Source of the DNA: Ramazzottius varieornatus
Taxonomy: Eukaryota > Tardigrada > Eutardigrada > Parachela > Ramazzottiidae
Length of the DNA stretch: 64,000 nucleotides
Assembly (NCBI GenBank): GCA_001949185.1
Contig: BDGG01000002.1
Location: 5,942,448 to 6,006,447, forward strand
Direction of reading: 5' to 3'
Below, piece after piece: positions 1 through 11,070 of the stretch (its first letter is position 1; each line of letters opens with the position of its first letter). The position numbers and the translations under genes were made by a program. The notes under the pieces were generated by a model. The model worked only from the letters and a program-made list of their open reading frames with translations. It did not search any database and was not told the DNA's origin.

Positions 1-592
1 GTAGATACTCATTTGCTACACTCGGGGGCTGTGTGGTCGTTTCGACAGCTTGGCGTTTCCACCGAGAAGACTGCGCTTCAGGTACCTCTTTCCCAGCCGT
101 AATGATTTGACATTGTTCCGAAGAGCTACCACAGAGATCTGCAACTAACTCGGGCAGGTTAAGCGGGTAGGACTGGAAGACGATCAGATCACCCAAGACG
201 TTCTTCCTTCCATTGCGATAACTCTTGATTCGTTCTATCACTCCAACCCATGGATCCGTGGAGTGAGTTTGTTCAAGGTCGGTGAAGTATTGACTTTGTG
301 ACGAGGTAAGGTTGTCACCGTCGAAGTGAACGTAAGCGGCAGTGGGATCTTTAGTTTCCAGATCACTTCCCAGCTCAAAGAGTTCCTCTTCGGCCAGCAT
401 AGTCCCCGCTGAAGTGGCGGAGTCGGTCTCGTTGCTGAGAAGAATGATGACGGTTTGTGGCTTCTTCGAGTCAGTTGTCGAGAACCTTAGCCCGATCAGT
501 TGGGCCACATGGTTCTTGGTGTCCACTTCACCGCTCACGAAAGATGTGCATGTGACCAGGGATAGAAGTAATATAAGCCAGTGCATTCCCAT
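1..592 (-). CDS. Secreted or type I membrane protein, 5' part (runs off the window)
   Basis: One uninterrupted frame of 197 codons reads from an ATG at 592 to the window edge; an in-frame TGA a few codons upstream fixes the start unless there is an upstream exon. The N-terminus (MGMHWLILLLSLVTCTSFVSG) is a textbook signal peptide with a small-residue cleavage site near residue 21. The rest looks extracellular or lumenal, with NxS/T sequons (NETD, NLTS), two nearby cysteines (DLCGSSSEQC) and a dibasic, furin-like RWKR near residue 180. The family is not certain. A signal peptide, a beta-rich N-terminal half and a furin site recall the V-ATPase accessory subunit ATP6AP1/Ac45, but the resemblance is weak and no decisive motif is in view. 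The start lies 497 bp from the divergent chromodomain gene. Confidence 0.7.
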   Translation of the reverse strand, partial: MGMHWLILLLSLVTCTSFVSGEVDTKNHVAQLIGLRFSTTDSKKPQTVIILLSNETDSATSAGTMLAEEELFELGSDLETKDPTAAYVHFDGDNLTSSQSQYFTDLEQTHSTDPWVGVIERIKSYRNGRKNVLGDLIVFQSYPLNLPELVADLCGSSSEQCQIITAGKEVPEAQSSRWKRQAVETTTQPPSVANEYL

Positions 593-1089
593 CTTGATAA
601 ATCAGCTGGAGCAATTAGTGGCTACCATCCATGTAGATCGTCCTTCGTAAAGCTTCCTCAGCTCCCGGTTCGGCGCTCCACTCACGATAGCTGAAAGAAT
701 ACAAGAACAAGCTGCTGAGGTAAACACGAATCACAAGAGATGGGTTCGAAGCAAGGCTTGGTTCGAGGTCCGAACTCTGGAACAACTCATTCGCCCCCAA
801 ACACAATCGATGAATGAATGGGTTTATCGCAAATTCGCAATGACCGCATTCATCCCCATGTGTTATTCAGGGAGACGCCCTCCCCGGTGGTGGAGTACTG
901 ACTTTCACGAGGGTTTGCTTGAGCTTCAGGAAATTTCACCCCCTTGTTTTGGTTTTTAACTTCCGAGCGCTAGGCTGCTAGCGCAGTAGCGCTTGTCCAG
1001 TTTGCCACTTTCAGACTCAAGTTCCGTAGATTTCCGACTTTCCCCACTTCTCCAAGCTGCAGTTCGTCAAGTTTACGCAGAGTGGAGAG
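593..1089. promoter_or_regulatory. Divergent intergenic/promoter interval
   Basis: About 500 bp separates the start codons of two genes transcribed away from each other, so both promoters must lie here unless there are distant non-coding exons. No clear TATA box or repeat is visible. A short open frame at 615-806 (-) has no coding character. Confidence 0.5.
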
Positions 1090-1633
1090 ATGTCGTCTCA
1101 ACAGCGGAAGTCCCGGAAGCGAAAGGCCCGAACCATTGACGACGAGGTGGACAAAGGACGGCTGCGAGGAACTCAGCGGTGGCATATCGAGAAGATTATG
1201 GATTACCAGTAAGCGGGTTTTCTTATCTTGATAATTTGTCTTGTTTACGAGAAGAGAATTCTTGCGTTATGCAAAAATCCTGCGAAGGCCCATTGGGTGA
1301 AGAAAGAGGCTAACGGGATGACACGTTGATGTATTTCTCCTTTTTTGCAGTCTGTCTCAGGGTTGCTTCGACCCAAGCCGAGGGAAAAGGATGGTCTACT
1401 TCTCGGTGGCGTGGGAAGGTTACGGGGCGGACGAGCACACCATCGAGCCAGTGACTAACCTTCTGTCCTGTAAGAACAAGGTCTTGAAATTCCTGAAGGA
1501 GAAAGGACTGGAGCTGAAGATGGACCGCGCAACGGAAGAGGCTTGGCTTGTTGAGCGAGTTCCCCTGCTTCCGGTAGATCCGGGTTTTCCTACGGCTGAC
1601 TTGGCCAACCCAGTGGAGCATGATGTGCCATGA
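1090..1633 (+). CDS. Small chromodomain protein (133 aa)
   Basis: Two exons, 1090-1208 and 1351-1633, joined across a 142-bp GT-AG intron in phase 2. The N-terminus is short and basic (QRKSRKRKAR), like a nuclear localisation signal. Residues about 33-90 form a chromodomain: WHIEKIMDY, a loop enlarged by about six residues, VYFSVAWEGYG, then HTIEPVTNL and a C-terminal helix (NKVLKFLKEKG). Chromodomains bind methylated histone tails through an aromatic cage. The W and Y of AWEGYG are present and the first position is W/H. The tryptophan of the usual TWEP motif is isoleucine here, although that residue is not itself a standard cage residue. There is no chromoshadow or SET domain, so this is neither a typical HP1 nor SUV39. 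It may be a stand-alone reader, for example of the Cbx or MPP8 type. Confidence 0.8.
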
Positions 1634-2068
1634 GGAGACTGCTCCGATCAGGCCTTGTTTTCCGCATGCTGTTTTCCTTCCCTAAATTCCGATGTTGTTG
1701 GATCTCGCTCCTCCTGTCCGACCGAACCTTCGCTCATACACTCTCTGCTTCTGTATCAGATTTTACGTACATTCGATGTAAGCTCAAGTTTTGCTGGTCT
1801 GCAGCTTTTGCGCGAATAGCCGGTTACGGTTAGATGCTGTCAGACACGGCAGTGTCATATATGTAGTCTGCTTTCACTGAGGGCGCGAACAAGGAAGCAA
1901 ACTACTATCCGTTTCACTCAGTGATGTGTCAACTGTCTACAATGGCTAAGTCAGGGAACTTCCCTAAATCAACTTCGCACGTCGCCAAAGACCCGTCTCT
2001 TGTAAATGTTGTTCAAGTTAATCTTCCAATCATTAAAAAGGATAGTATACAGAAAGCATAAGTATCTT
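1634..2068. other. Convergent 3' intergenic interval
   Basis: This holds the 3' ends of the chromodomain gene and PSMD3, which converge. No gene, repeat or RNA feature was recognised. Confidence 0.5.
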
Positions 2069-3934
2069 TTACAAAATATCGTCATCCTCATCGGCGATCT
2101 CTTTAGCCAGCTCTGCTTCCTGCTGCTCTCGTTCTCTTCGTTCTTCAGCCGTCTCGAGATCGCCATGATACGACTTGGCCGGGAAGCGCATTGCCTTGAC
2201 GCTTTGGTCGTGGGTGTCCAGGCAGAACTTGATGCGTTTGTCGAAAGCCACAAAGGGGTCCTTCGTCGAGTAGATGTTGACGTTCTCTTTGGACACCAGG
2301 GTTCCCGAATCGGCCAGCAGCTGTGCTTCGATGACTCGTTCGTTGATAGCCTTGGCCAGAATGAAGTAGACATCTTCCACGCTGTCCAACTGCAGCTTCT
2401 TGGCCACATCGACTACCGAGATGCGCGAGTAGGCGGCGTTGATGGTACGGATGCCCGTCTTGATGACGTTGTGGCGGAGACGGACAATCAGCGAGTACGT
2501 CTCGTCCTTCTTGAACCGCTCAGCGTACGTCTTCAAGACCTCGTTGAAGCGAGCCAACTTCCCAGCGCGAATAGCTGTAAAGGCCGACCATTATGAAGCT
2601 ACAGCTGATAAACTCCAACTTTCGACTTACCCAGTGTTAGCGCGTAATATGGAGCGAGGCACTCCCGGTACTCCTTCTCCAGAAAGATGGCGCGTTCAGG
2701 GATGTCTCCCAAGAGCAACTCCACGGTCACCAGCCACTTTTGAACCTATGGAAAAGCTCAGTATGATCGAAAGGTTCAGTGCTATCAAGACATACGCAAG
2801 AAGGTTCAGTTGTTTTTCTTCAGTTTCTTACCGTCTGCTTGAAACCGATCGCGCCGTTGGAAGGGACCTTGCGAGAAGCTTGCAACAGATGCTGCTGAGC
2901 TTCCGAGTACTCCAGCTTGGTAGCCTTGATTCGGCCCAAGTAGTACTGGAAGCGAGCCAGCTGGTTGTTGTGGACGGCTTCCGGGTAGGTAAGCTTCCCG
3001 ACCAGCTTCTCGGCTTGATCGTACAAGTTATCCTGGATGTAGCTACGTAGCAAAGAGTTCACCAAGCTGGCCTGTCCTTCCTCGTCTTGACGGAGAGTGG
3101 CTGTCCGCAATCGAGAAAGGAGAAAGCGGCGAATGTTGCTCAGCTTCCCGTTCACTTCGTAAGTACGTGCGTAGAAAAAGTAGACGCGACTGCCGATGGG
3201 ATCCATCGTTCGTCGAGTATTGGCGATGACTTTACCGACAATCACTTCTGCGCTGGCCATTGCCTAGATAAGTTAGCAGACCAATTAGCCGTCCAAAGCA
3301 AAACGAAGAACGCAGTCTGTGAATTTCACCTCAGTGTTCTTCTTGGCATCCAGAAGGGATATAAGTACCAACAGATGTAGATAGACATTCACTTCTGGGA
3401 CCATAGTTCCTTGCTTGTGGATAGTGTCGGCCAGCTTCTTAAAAGAAGCTGACTGCGAGCTTTTTGTCGTGTCCTCTGACAACTACAAATAAGGGGAAAT
3501 CCCAAATAAGGATTACTAACTATAATAATACAAGCATTCCGTCAGCACTATCTTCCTATGGAGCCAACTTACATCTCCAACATACTGAGCGAAGTATGCG
3601 CGGTCTTCTGGTTTGAGGCAGAGTCCTCGGATAACTCGACGAAGAACATTCGCAGTTAGGTTCTTTCGAATATAGCCCAAGCCGCGCACCGGTCGAACAG
3701 CCAAGCGTGCATCTCCCGTGGCGACGGCACGTTCAAGTAGCTTGACAAAGTCTTTGATATCTGTAATAGAATAGCAAGATACGTCGCTCATAATAGAAAA
3801 CCACGAGAAAGAGGAAACGTACCTTCAACGGTAGTAGTCTCGATGTCCACAGCCACAGGTGCGTCTGCCCCATCCACGACGCCATCCTTCGACACGCCAG
3901 TCGGATCAGCGTTATCCACCTCCATTGTGGTCAT
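2069..3934 (-). CDS. PSMD3: 26S proteasome non-ATPase regulatory subunit 3 (Rpn3), 501 aa
   Basis: Six exons, in transcript order 3934-3823, 3760-3573, 3482-3330, 3263-2832, 2745-2631 and 2574-2069; all phases match and give 501 residues (human about 534). This is a lid subunit of the 19S regulatory particle. Family hallmarks seen are the N-terminal [13 protein letters not shown], the helical repeat region with [17 protein letters not shown] and [10 protein letters not shown]-like [24 protein letters not shown] and GFKQTV, and the PCI domain ([37 protein letters not shown]). The conserved C-terminus [12 protein letters not shown] leads into [10 protein letters not shown] and an acidic tail (DEDDDIL). 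The N-terminal extension before DIKDF is shorter than in vertebrates. MTTMEVD was chosen as the start because no acceptor or better ATG lies upstream. Identification is firm. Confidence 0.96.
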
Positions 3935-4574
3935 CTTGCTGTACCGATCTGGACTCTTCTGTACGTGAAACACAAGTGTGAATAAGGTGGAGACTACAGT
4001 TTCACAAGAGCGACAAGACTCGAACCACGCAAGTGCACGGAAGCAGATTTCGCGCAGTTAGACATGGATGAAATCTGGCTGGTCATTCAAAATCAAGATG
4101 GAGAAAAACAATGGTCCAAGTTACTTCGGTTTCATTCGCTTGATTTGTTGATAGTCTCGATGACAGGTGGATGAAATCTGCACAGTGTAATTATACAGAA
4201 TGCGAGCGAAAGCGCAGTAGCACAATTCGATACGCACAGGAACATCGTGACATCATATGTAAACATTGTGCGACTCTTTTGACAAAGGGCCTACGAGACG
4301 AACTTGTTCCTATGATGTCCCGATGTTCCTGTGCGTATCGAATTTTGGGCTGGTGCGCTTTCGCTCGCAATCTGTATTTCTGTATTTTATCGCAATTTCC
4401 GTACCTTTGGCTTGTTTGGGTTTTCCTGTTTCGTAACTTCGTTAGTCGGAGCTTTGTTGCGGAGTAACGAATTCTTCTTCTGTGTTTTGCATAGCTTTAG
4501 CTCGGTGTAGGGATTGTAGCTCTCAGACTGCTACCGAAGACCCTCCAGAACAAGGTGGAACACCATCATTGACG
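3935..4574. promoter_or_regulatory. Bidirectional promoter interval between PSMD3 and OTUD5
   Basis: The 640 bp between two divergent start codons must hold both promoters. A foldback element (4195-4376) occupies its centre, leaving about 260 bp on the PSMD3 side and 200 bp on the OTUD5 side. Confidence 0.5.
4195..4376. mobile_element. Foldback element (MITE-like), arms about 63 bp
   Basis: Left arm from acagaatgcgagcgaaagcg to the cgtgacatca region; right arm from gatgtcccgatgttcctgtg to gcgctttcgctcgcaatctg. The arms are nearly perfect reverse complements, including the shared block attcgatacgcacaggaaca. There is no coding capacity. It looks like a non-autonomous inverted-repeat element inserted in a promoter. 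Target-site duplications are not obvious. Confidence 0.75.
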
Positions 4575-6560
4575 ATGACTATCCTCCCGAAGAAGAAAGG
4601 CCCCAAAGAACGCGCGGAAGGAACGACGTCCAGAGGTCATAGCCATGGTCCTCCTTCCCCACTCGTTCCCCAGCAGATCGCAGATTCGGCGGTGGCTTAC
4701 AACTTACTGACGGACCCTCTAGTATCCAACCAGAATCGTGCGGAAAGCGGGCTGGAGTTCTATCAATCAAGTCATCAGCAGCCTGGCACATCCCGATCTT
4801 CCCCATTAGCGCCTCACAGGTAACTACTACTGTTTAATCATATACTGATTAGACGATCATAAGTGTCAGATCACGAGAGAAATCTGCCAGCTCGAAGTGG
4901 AAGCTGTATTGCTTATTCATGTGTTTCTTTGTCTTGCAGTTCGTCTGGGTTGTGTAAGCCTTCCGTGTCTCACCTCGCCACGCGGAATAAGAAGCAAAAG
5001 TGTTATTCGGACGATGAAGATGAGCAGACTAACGGTGATCGACTCAGAGCTTCCGGCCAACAGCAGGACGAAGAAGAGCGTAATAGTGACGACGAAAGTG
5101 AAGCCAGAATTGCGATAACTGCGGAGGAACTCATCCAGAAGGAGACAGCCTTTAGTAAACTTCTGCAAGAGAAACGAAAGCTGGTGATCAAACCGATGAA
5201 GGAAGACGGCGCCTGCTTATTCCGAGCTGTTGGTGAGTATTATCTTTGCCCTATCGTGCGCGAAAGAGTAATCCTGTCCTATGTTTCTGTTTCTTTTCAG
5301 CTGACCAAGTGATGGGAGATGAAGAAATGCACGATATGGTTCGACAGCAGTGTTTGGATTACATGGTACGTACGACTTCCGATTACTCGTTAACACGCTG
5401 GAACATAACATTGGGTTGACGAATTTTTTTCTTTTGCAGGAACGAAATGAAGACTACTTTTCTCAGTATATTACCGAGGATTTCCAGCAGTACATCAGGC
5501 GAAAGCGTACTTTGACGGAGCACGGCAACCACATTGAGATTCAAGCCATGTCGGAAGTGTACAACCGCCGGATCGAAGTTTTCGAATACGATATCGGTAT
5601 GCCACGTTCTGCTCCTTTACTGATCTTACCATACGTTTGACAAGGCGATCTTTCCTCTCCATAGATCCCATTAATGTGTTCCAAGGAGCGCACCCTCAAG
5701 AAAATGCGCCTGTTCGAGTGAGCTATCACCAGAAATGTCATTATAACAGTGTGATCGATCCTTACGCTGCCACCATTGGAGTCGGTTTGGGCATGCCTGA
5801 TTTCCATCCTGGGGTAAATCTTGAATTCATTCCACTAATTCCGTCGCAGTAACATGGACGAAGTTGTTTTACAATTGACGATGATGCATTTTACAGCTCG
5901 CGGAACAAAGGCTGATGAGTCAGGCAATTGGTCAGTCAGAAGAGGAAGCGAGTATCATTGAAAAGCAGATGCTCCAAGACAAGATGTCTGCCACTGATTG
6001 GGAAGCTACCAATGAAGCTATCGAACAGCAAATAGCTCAAGAGTCCTACCTGGAGTGGTTGAAACAAAGCGAGAAAGATACGGTAAGATTTGCATTCAGA
6101 GACAAAAACACGCGATTCAAATATTTCGGGACACCACGTGAATTCTGTATAGCTGACCAAACAAAGATGAAGAAATGTTGCCTGCTCCTGAGTGTGAACC
6201 TTGCTTAGTTTATTCACAGAGGCGTACCGGTGAAGGCGCTCCCAGCACTTCCTCGTCGAGTCTTCCTTCCTCCGCAGTTCGCCAAGGTTCCCCGAATCCC
6301 TCGACTTCTTCTCCTACTTCCATGCGACTGGTGGACCAACTAAATCACCTCCCTCCTGCCATTTTTGGTAAGTTACAGGACTGAATTTCTACCCGAGTAC
6401 TCGGCCGCATGCATGCGCACGAGTGTGAAGTTTAACTTCGATGTTGGTAGGTCTTTCGGACTGGGAAGAAGAGGACGGAAATGTTTTGGCGCAGGTCCTG
6501 GCCAGTTCGCAAGCGGAATACCTGGAGTCTCTCAAGCGGGATCAAAACGCCAATAGATAA
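4575..6560 (+). CDS. OTUD5: OTU domain deubiquitinase 5 (DUBA), 450 aa
   Basis: Eight exons: 4575-4819, 4940-5232, 5301-5365, 5440-5596, 5665-5813, 5897-6082, 6220-6367, 6451-6560; phases close exactly. The N-terminus MTILPKKK matches the vertebrate start and fixes the ATG. A low-complexity N-terminal region is followed by the OTU domain. It has the catalytic Asp/Cys segment [15 protein letters not shown] (cysteine in DGAC), [11 protein letters not shown], EYxNRRIEVF-like [12 protein letters not shown] and the histidine loop [15 protein letters not shown], then TIGVGLG, all intact. After it come the conserved [19 protein letters not shown] helix and a C-terminal ubiquitin-interacting-motif-like segment ([15 protein letters not shown]). 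OTUD5 cleaves K48/K63 ubiquitin chains and acts in interferon signalling and chromatin-regulator turnover. NSDDESE before the OTU aligns with the NSEDEYE phosphosite (human S177). Confidence 0.96.
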
Positions 6561-9500
6561 GTGCTCCGCTTCAAGTTACTCCGTTTTTTGCCCTTAAGTC
6601 TGCTAGACACTTGTATAAAATGAGCTACCGTTGTGATTCGTGAAAGTGACTTTTAGCATCTCCTGAGGTGATTTTATCCGAGTATTGTGTCGATTTCGTT
6701 CAGTAATTACCTCCGGATTCTTATAGTGGGTTGAGAAAATCGAAATTTCTCTCAAACGATCCAAATTTTATTCTTCCTTGAGTGTTTTGATTTAGCCATT
6801 AAAATGAACGTTTTTCTCAAACTCTTTGAACTCGTTGCGGGTAATTGAGTAGACTCTAGGTTGGACAATACGAAAAATGTCTTGGAAGAAACGGATGAGC
6901 TCCACAAGAGACCGACCGAAGCTCGGAGCAGGTGGTGATAGATTAGTACTTTGGAAGATTAGAGCTGAGGCCGGAAAAAGCTTGCGCTGATGGCGCCACA
7001 AGCATGGATAGGTGTGGCGGTGTGTCGTTTACGCAACGGAAGGAGTTTCCGCTTCGGAGAATAAACGTAGAGTTGACACTCGACGGTAAGGTCTTGATCT
7101 ACTTGAGGGGATCAAAATACCGTATTTTCGACAGAAATTCCACACATTGTATCCCCTATCTGATAATGCCTTTCTTCCGACTACAGGATGTTTCCCGAAT
7201 GTGTCGAGAGGAATGTTCCCTGAATGCATATTTTCCTTAATGAATGGAATGCCTTCGTCGAAGTCAGGTGCCTTCGCAATTAGCGCGACCTCTCTGTCAT
7301 TCATGAGGGTGAAGTGCTTCTAATAAGTCTGCTCTGTGCGGGAAGAGAGGGTTCAAAGCAACGAGTGCGCGTGGTGGGTCCTTCTTGGGATATCACGCGC
7401 GCTGCTGATAGGGATGATAGCATCTTTTGCTATCATCACGCAGTCTCGAATTTCCCCCATATGGACTAAGTGTCCCCTACATCACAGCTGCTCGTGCCGA
7501 ACAGGAAATCCTTCATCGATATCGATCTGATTTTCGTGTTCCTGTTTAGTTTCAGGGCTTTTGCCTAGCCATGACCGGAGCAGATGGAATGCCCCACGAT
7601 GATGATGCTACTATCATCAGACGGTCAGGGCGGACATCGTCTAGATGTGTACTCCGAGTATGGAGCAACGGACCAGCTTGTCTAGGAGGAAGCTTTTAGG
7701 CTAACTGCTGGCTACTGTATACATTTTCAAGAGAGCAGTGTATATTAACGCATAAAATCAGGCCAGCGGCCCTTGATAGACTTTCAAGTATAGCACATCT
7801 AATAGTTTCCCATCTCTTTTTAGGGTGGATATGCCATCGATCGAGAGGCTGAGAATGTATGCCCAGATGGGTCAGCGATGCTGCAGAAGGTGCGGCCGCG
7901 CCAGCAATCCATATATTGCTGTTTGTTCAGAGATACAACCAGTTCACACACTCTTTACGATGCCTACGCTAGCGTAAGTGTAGATGTGTCCGTCGAGACT
8001 GGTATGTCTCGCGTTGAAAATACGCGGCCAGCCAGCACTCTTGAAGGAAGGAATACTTTGACGTTCAACGCACTCGAGTCTCTTTGAGTTGTGACCCCGA
8101 TCATAAATCTGGTCTTGCAAGATTTTTCATCATGCTTCTCGTTCCTATTTCCAGACTTGCTCGAGCTGTAGCCTTGTGACTGAGTGACAAGTTGCACCTG
8201 CGCTAGCGCACAAATACTACCGCTGTCTCTGAGAATGTACCAACAGGCTTGTGCGATGTCGAAACTTCAACGAGACTCAACATTAGGTACAAGTGGATAA
8301 ACTGCAGGTACTTCGATGAACGACATTCAGAGGCTGTCTCGCAGGTGCGCGAGTTGAGCAGGTAATGTGTAGCTCGCTCGCGCAACTTGACCGGAGTATA
8401 TATGTAGCTTGCCAGTGTCCACTTGACCAGCTAACAGCCTTCAACGGACACAACGTCGACCATTCTTACTATTGATACCAAAGTAAAATCGAGACATGCA
8501 TGGTGGACTTTTCAGCCAGTGAAATAGGCGACCACGATAAGCACAAGATCAAATAGTGTAGTACGCAAAAAGGTAACCCGAGTTGAGAACAGCCTTGAAC
8601 CTAAACAAATTGATAATAAGCGGCGCGTAGGAAAAAACATACTGGCTCGAGCTTTAGTCTGGCCATCCAGCCGTCAGTCACATTGGTTCCACCTGAACGA
8701 GCCGCGTAGTACTCACGTAATTACATGGTATTATATTGAACAGACAGTTTAGAGTAGTGTGTAAAACTTTGTCGAAAATTGAAGGACCTGAAGTTGGCAA
8801 CTTGAGCGCCATGCTTGGATACCCACTTCGACCTCATCACCATTTTATGACAAGTTTTTTGTTGCTCAGCACAGGGCTTCGACTTACAGTTTTTTTCATC
8901 TTTCATCTGACGCAGGTGAAAAGACTACTGATTAGGTTAGCCAGGTAAAGGTACTACGCAGAGAAGTAAAGAACCAGCCGTGGTATCCAAGCAGCGGAAG
9001 TTCAGCGACTCATTCATCGACTTCGTTGACTCCGACGGCAAACCCGACAGTGTGTGCGCCTGACGTTTCTAGGTGCCTGTGAGGAACCCAGCCGGTAATG
9101 AAACTCGCTATATGTCAAACTCGTCTGTCAAGTACCCCCAAGTTTCGCCCGCGAGTGAGGCCGGTGTTTGCAGGTTAGCGAGCGAAAGATGGCGAACAAA
9201 CGACAAGGAAATAACCGCTAATCATACGACGACAACCTCCGAAGTTCGCTGGCATCGAAAATTCGCCATACCCCCGCTTGGGTCGCGCACCTATGGTATT
9301 TATCTCACGCTGCGTTCACCGAAAGTCCTCATCGTGTCACTTTTCACCCTATTTTTCCTCACAGAAATGGCTCATCGAACAAGCCTATATTACGAGCAGA
9401 TACAATGTACCCCCTAGACTATGCGTCAGTATTATGCGGCAATCTCCAAGGGTCGCAGTATGTCAAGATAGGTGACTTCCTCCTTCAAGCCGCGCACCTC

Positions 9501-11070
9501 TGAAGCTGGCTCACAGAAGGCCTTGCTCCGTTAAAATCTGTGACTTTTGTCATTTTTCGAAGAACTGTACTTGTTTAGTGTGCATTGAAAGCAGCTTATG
9601 ATTCTGAGTCAAGCAGATATTTACACAAGCTGCAGCGAACCTCCGAGGTTGGCCGCAGCAGACTCACCACTCCCTCGATCAAGTCGCGCATCTTCGAAAC
9701 CGGTCGCTGCGTGCGTTGACTGAGGTCCTGTTGTCTCATCTTTTGTAGTAAACTTTCGTACAGCAGCAACAGCTCATCAGACGAGCCTACGTTTTCAGCG
9801 AATGCGACTTGCCACCTAGACGTATCCGCGTCTCGTAACTTGTATTCATAAAATATAGCAACGAATGTATCCTATATGCCTCGTAACTTTCGGTCAGCCT
9901 TTACAATGGCGCTTTTACACTGTGCGACATGGCTCGTGGGCAAAATATGGCAGTCACAATTTCCTCGCAAGCTGCTCGATCGTTCTCTTTTCCCAACAAC
10001 AACAGACAAGAGGAAGTTTCCAATGGTGAGATTTAGCCATCGGAAAAGACTGACGAGCCTTTGAGGCATTTAGGAGAGTTTAAGCGGCTCAAAAGTGCCT
10101 CGCTTCCGTGGAATGTCGCGGCGCATTCCTTTCGCGGCGCTCACAAATTGTACGCATTTGCCATGCTGAATGACAAGCCAAAATCTTGATTCAGATCGTG
10201 CTTTGATTCATAATGTGGAATGATGGAATTTGAGGCAGGGAAGGCTGACGAGGAAGAGAGCAGACATGCAAAGCCAGACAAACAATTTCCAGTTTCCTAG
10301 GAATATATAATTATGCCCATTTTTCGAGACGGCTTCAGCGGAAACTGCCTTACTCAACTTCATCGTCTGCCTTGGCAGTCTGACTGCTGTAATGTCTTGC
10401 CCTGTGGTCAAGTTCTGACCACGTTCATTCTGGTTAACAGACGATGATGATGATGATCAAATGCCTGTCATATTTTTGAATTGATGGCCGTCGTCTCCCC
10501 CAGATTCCCATAGAGGAAGTTGAAGGGCCGATAACACCGCGCTGCCGAGACGTGCGCATCTCTTGCGAAATACCCGTCTGGCTGTTTCTGTACATACACC
10601 ACCAAGGCAGTGGACTGAACGTGGTGCAAGCACGTACGACAGGCTGTTGTACGCCTGGCGCCTTACATGGAGGTAAACAAGGCGACCAATGGATACCCAC
10701 AAGCGTTCAATCAAGGCCTACGCCTCAATGTTCACCGCTGACTCGCACGCAGGCCGTGCGTGATCGCTGACGTCATTGCAGCCCCTAGTCCAAAGTCCGC
10801 CCTGTCTGCAGGCTTGGACCAATGAAGGAGGACCGAATTAAATAACCGGGAATTATATCGCTATCGCGCGCCATTCCTTCCATTCAAACATTCATTTCTG
10901 CCATTGCACAACTGCACGACGAAACTCTCTCTCGCTTCAATTTGTTGTGACTGAAACTACGACTACACTCTTGACTACTCGATCGTTCAATGTGCAACCT
11001 AAGCTCCGTGTTAAATTACGTGACCATCGCTCGCCGTGCATAAGAACCAACCTCAAACTCTTCCAGCATC
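6561..11070. other. Intergenic interval, 4.5 kb, no convincing gene
   Basis: Open frames here are short and lack family features. A possible terminal exon at 8941-9063 is listed separately. A frame at 7816-7977, bounded by a pyrimidine-rich acceptor and a good GTAAGT donor, could be an exon but has no recognisable content. A small hairpin (gatgatagcatc paired with its complement) lies near 7414-7440. The last few hundred bases before 11071 are the likely promoter and 5' leader of the PIM gene. Confidence 0.5.
8941..9063 (+). other. Possible terminal coding exon, unrecognised
   Basis: A 40-codon frame follows a possible acceptor (gattaggttag) and ends in TGA. Its composition is protein-like: QRKFSDSFIDFVDSDG followed by KPDSVCA and the stop. 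No partner exon or ATG could be tied to it, so this may be chance or the remnant of a gene. Confidence 0.2.

Noticed and set aside
342-650. 102-codon plus-strand frame
   Set aside because: Antisense to the clear signal-peptide ORF on the minus strand.
9073-9417. 114-codon plus-strand frame
   Set aside because: Begins with GTG rather than ATG, shows random composition and lies in intergenic DNA.
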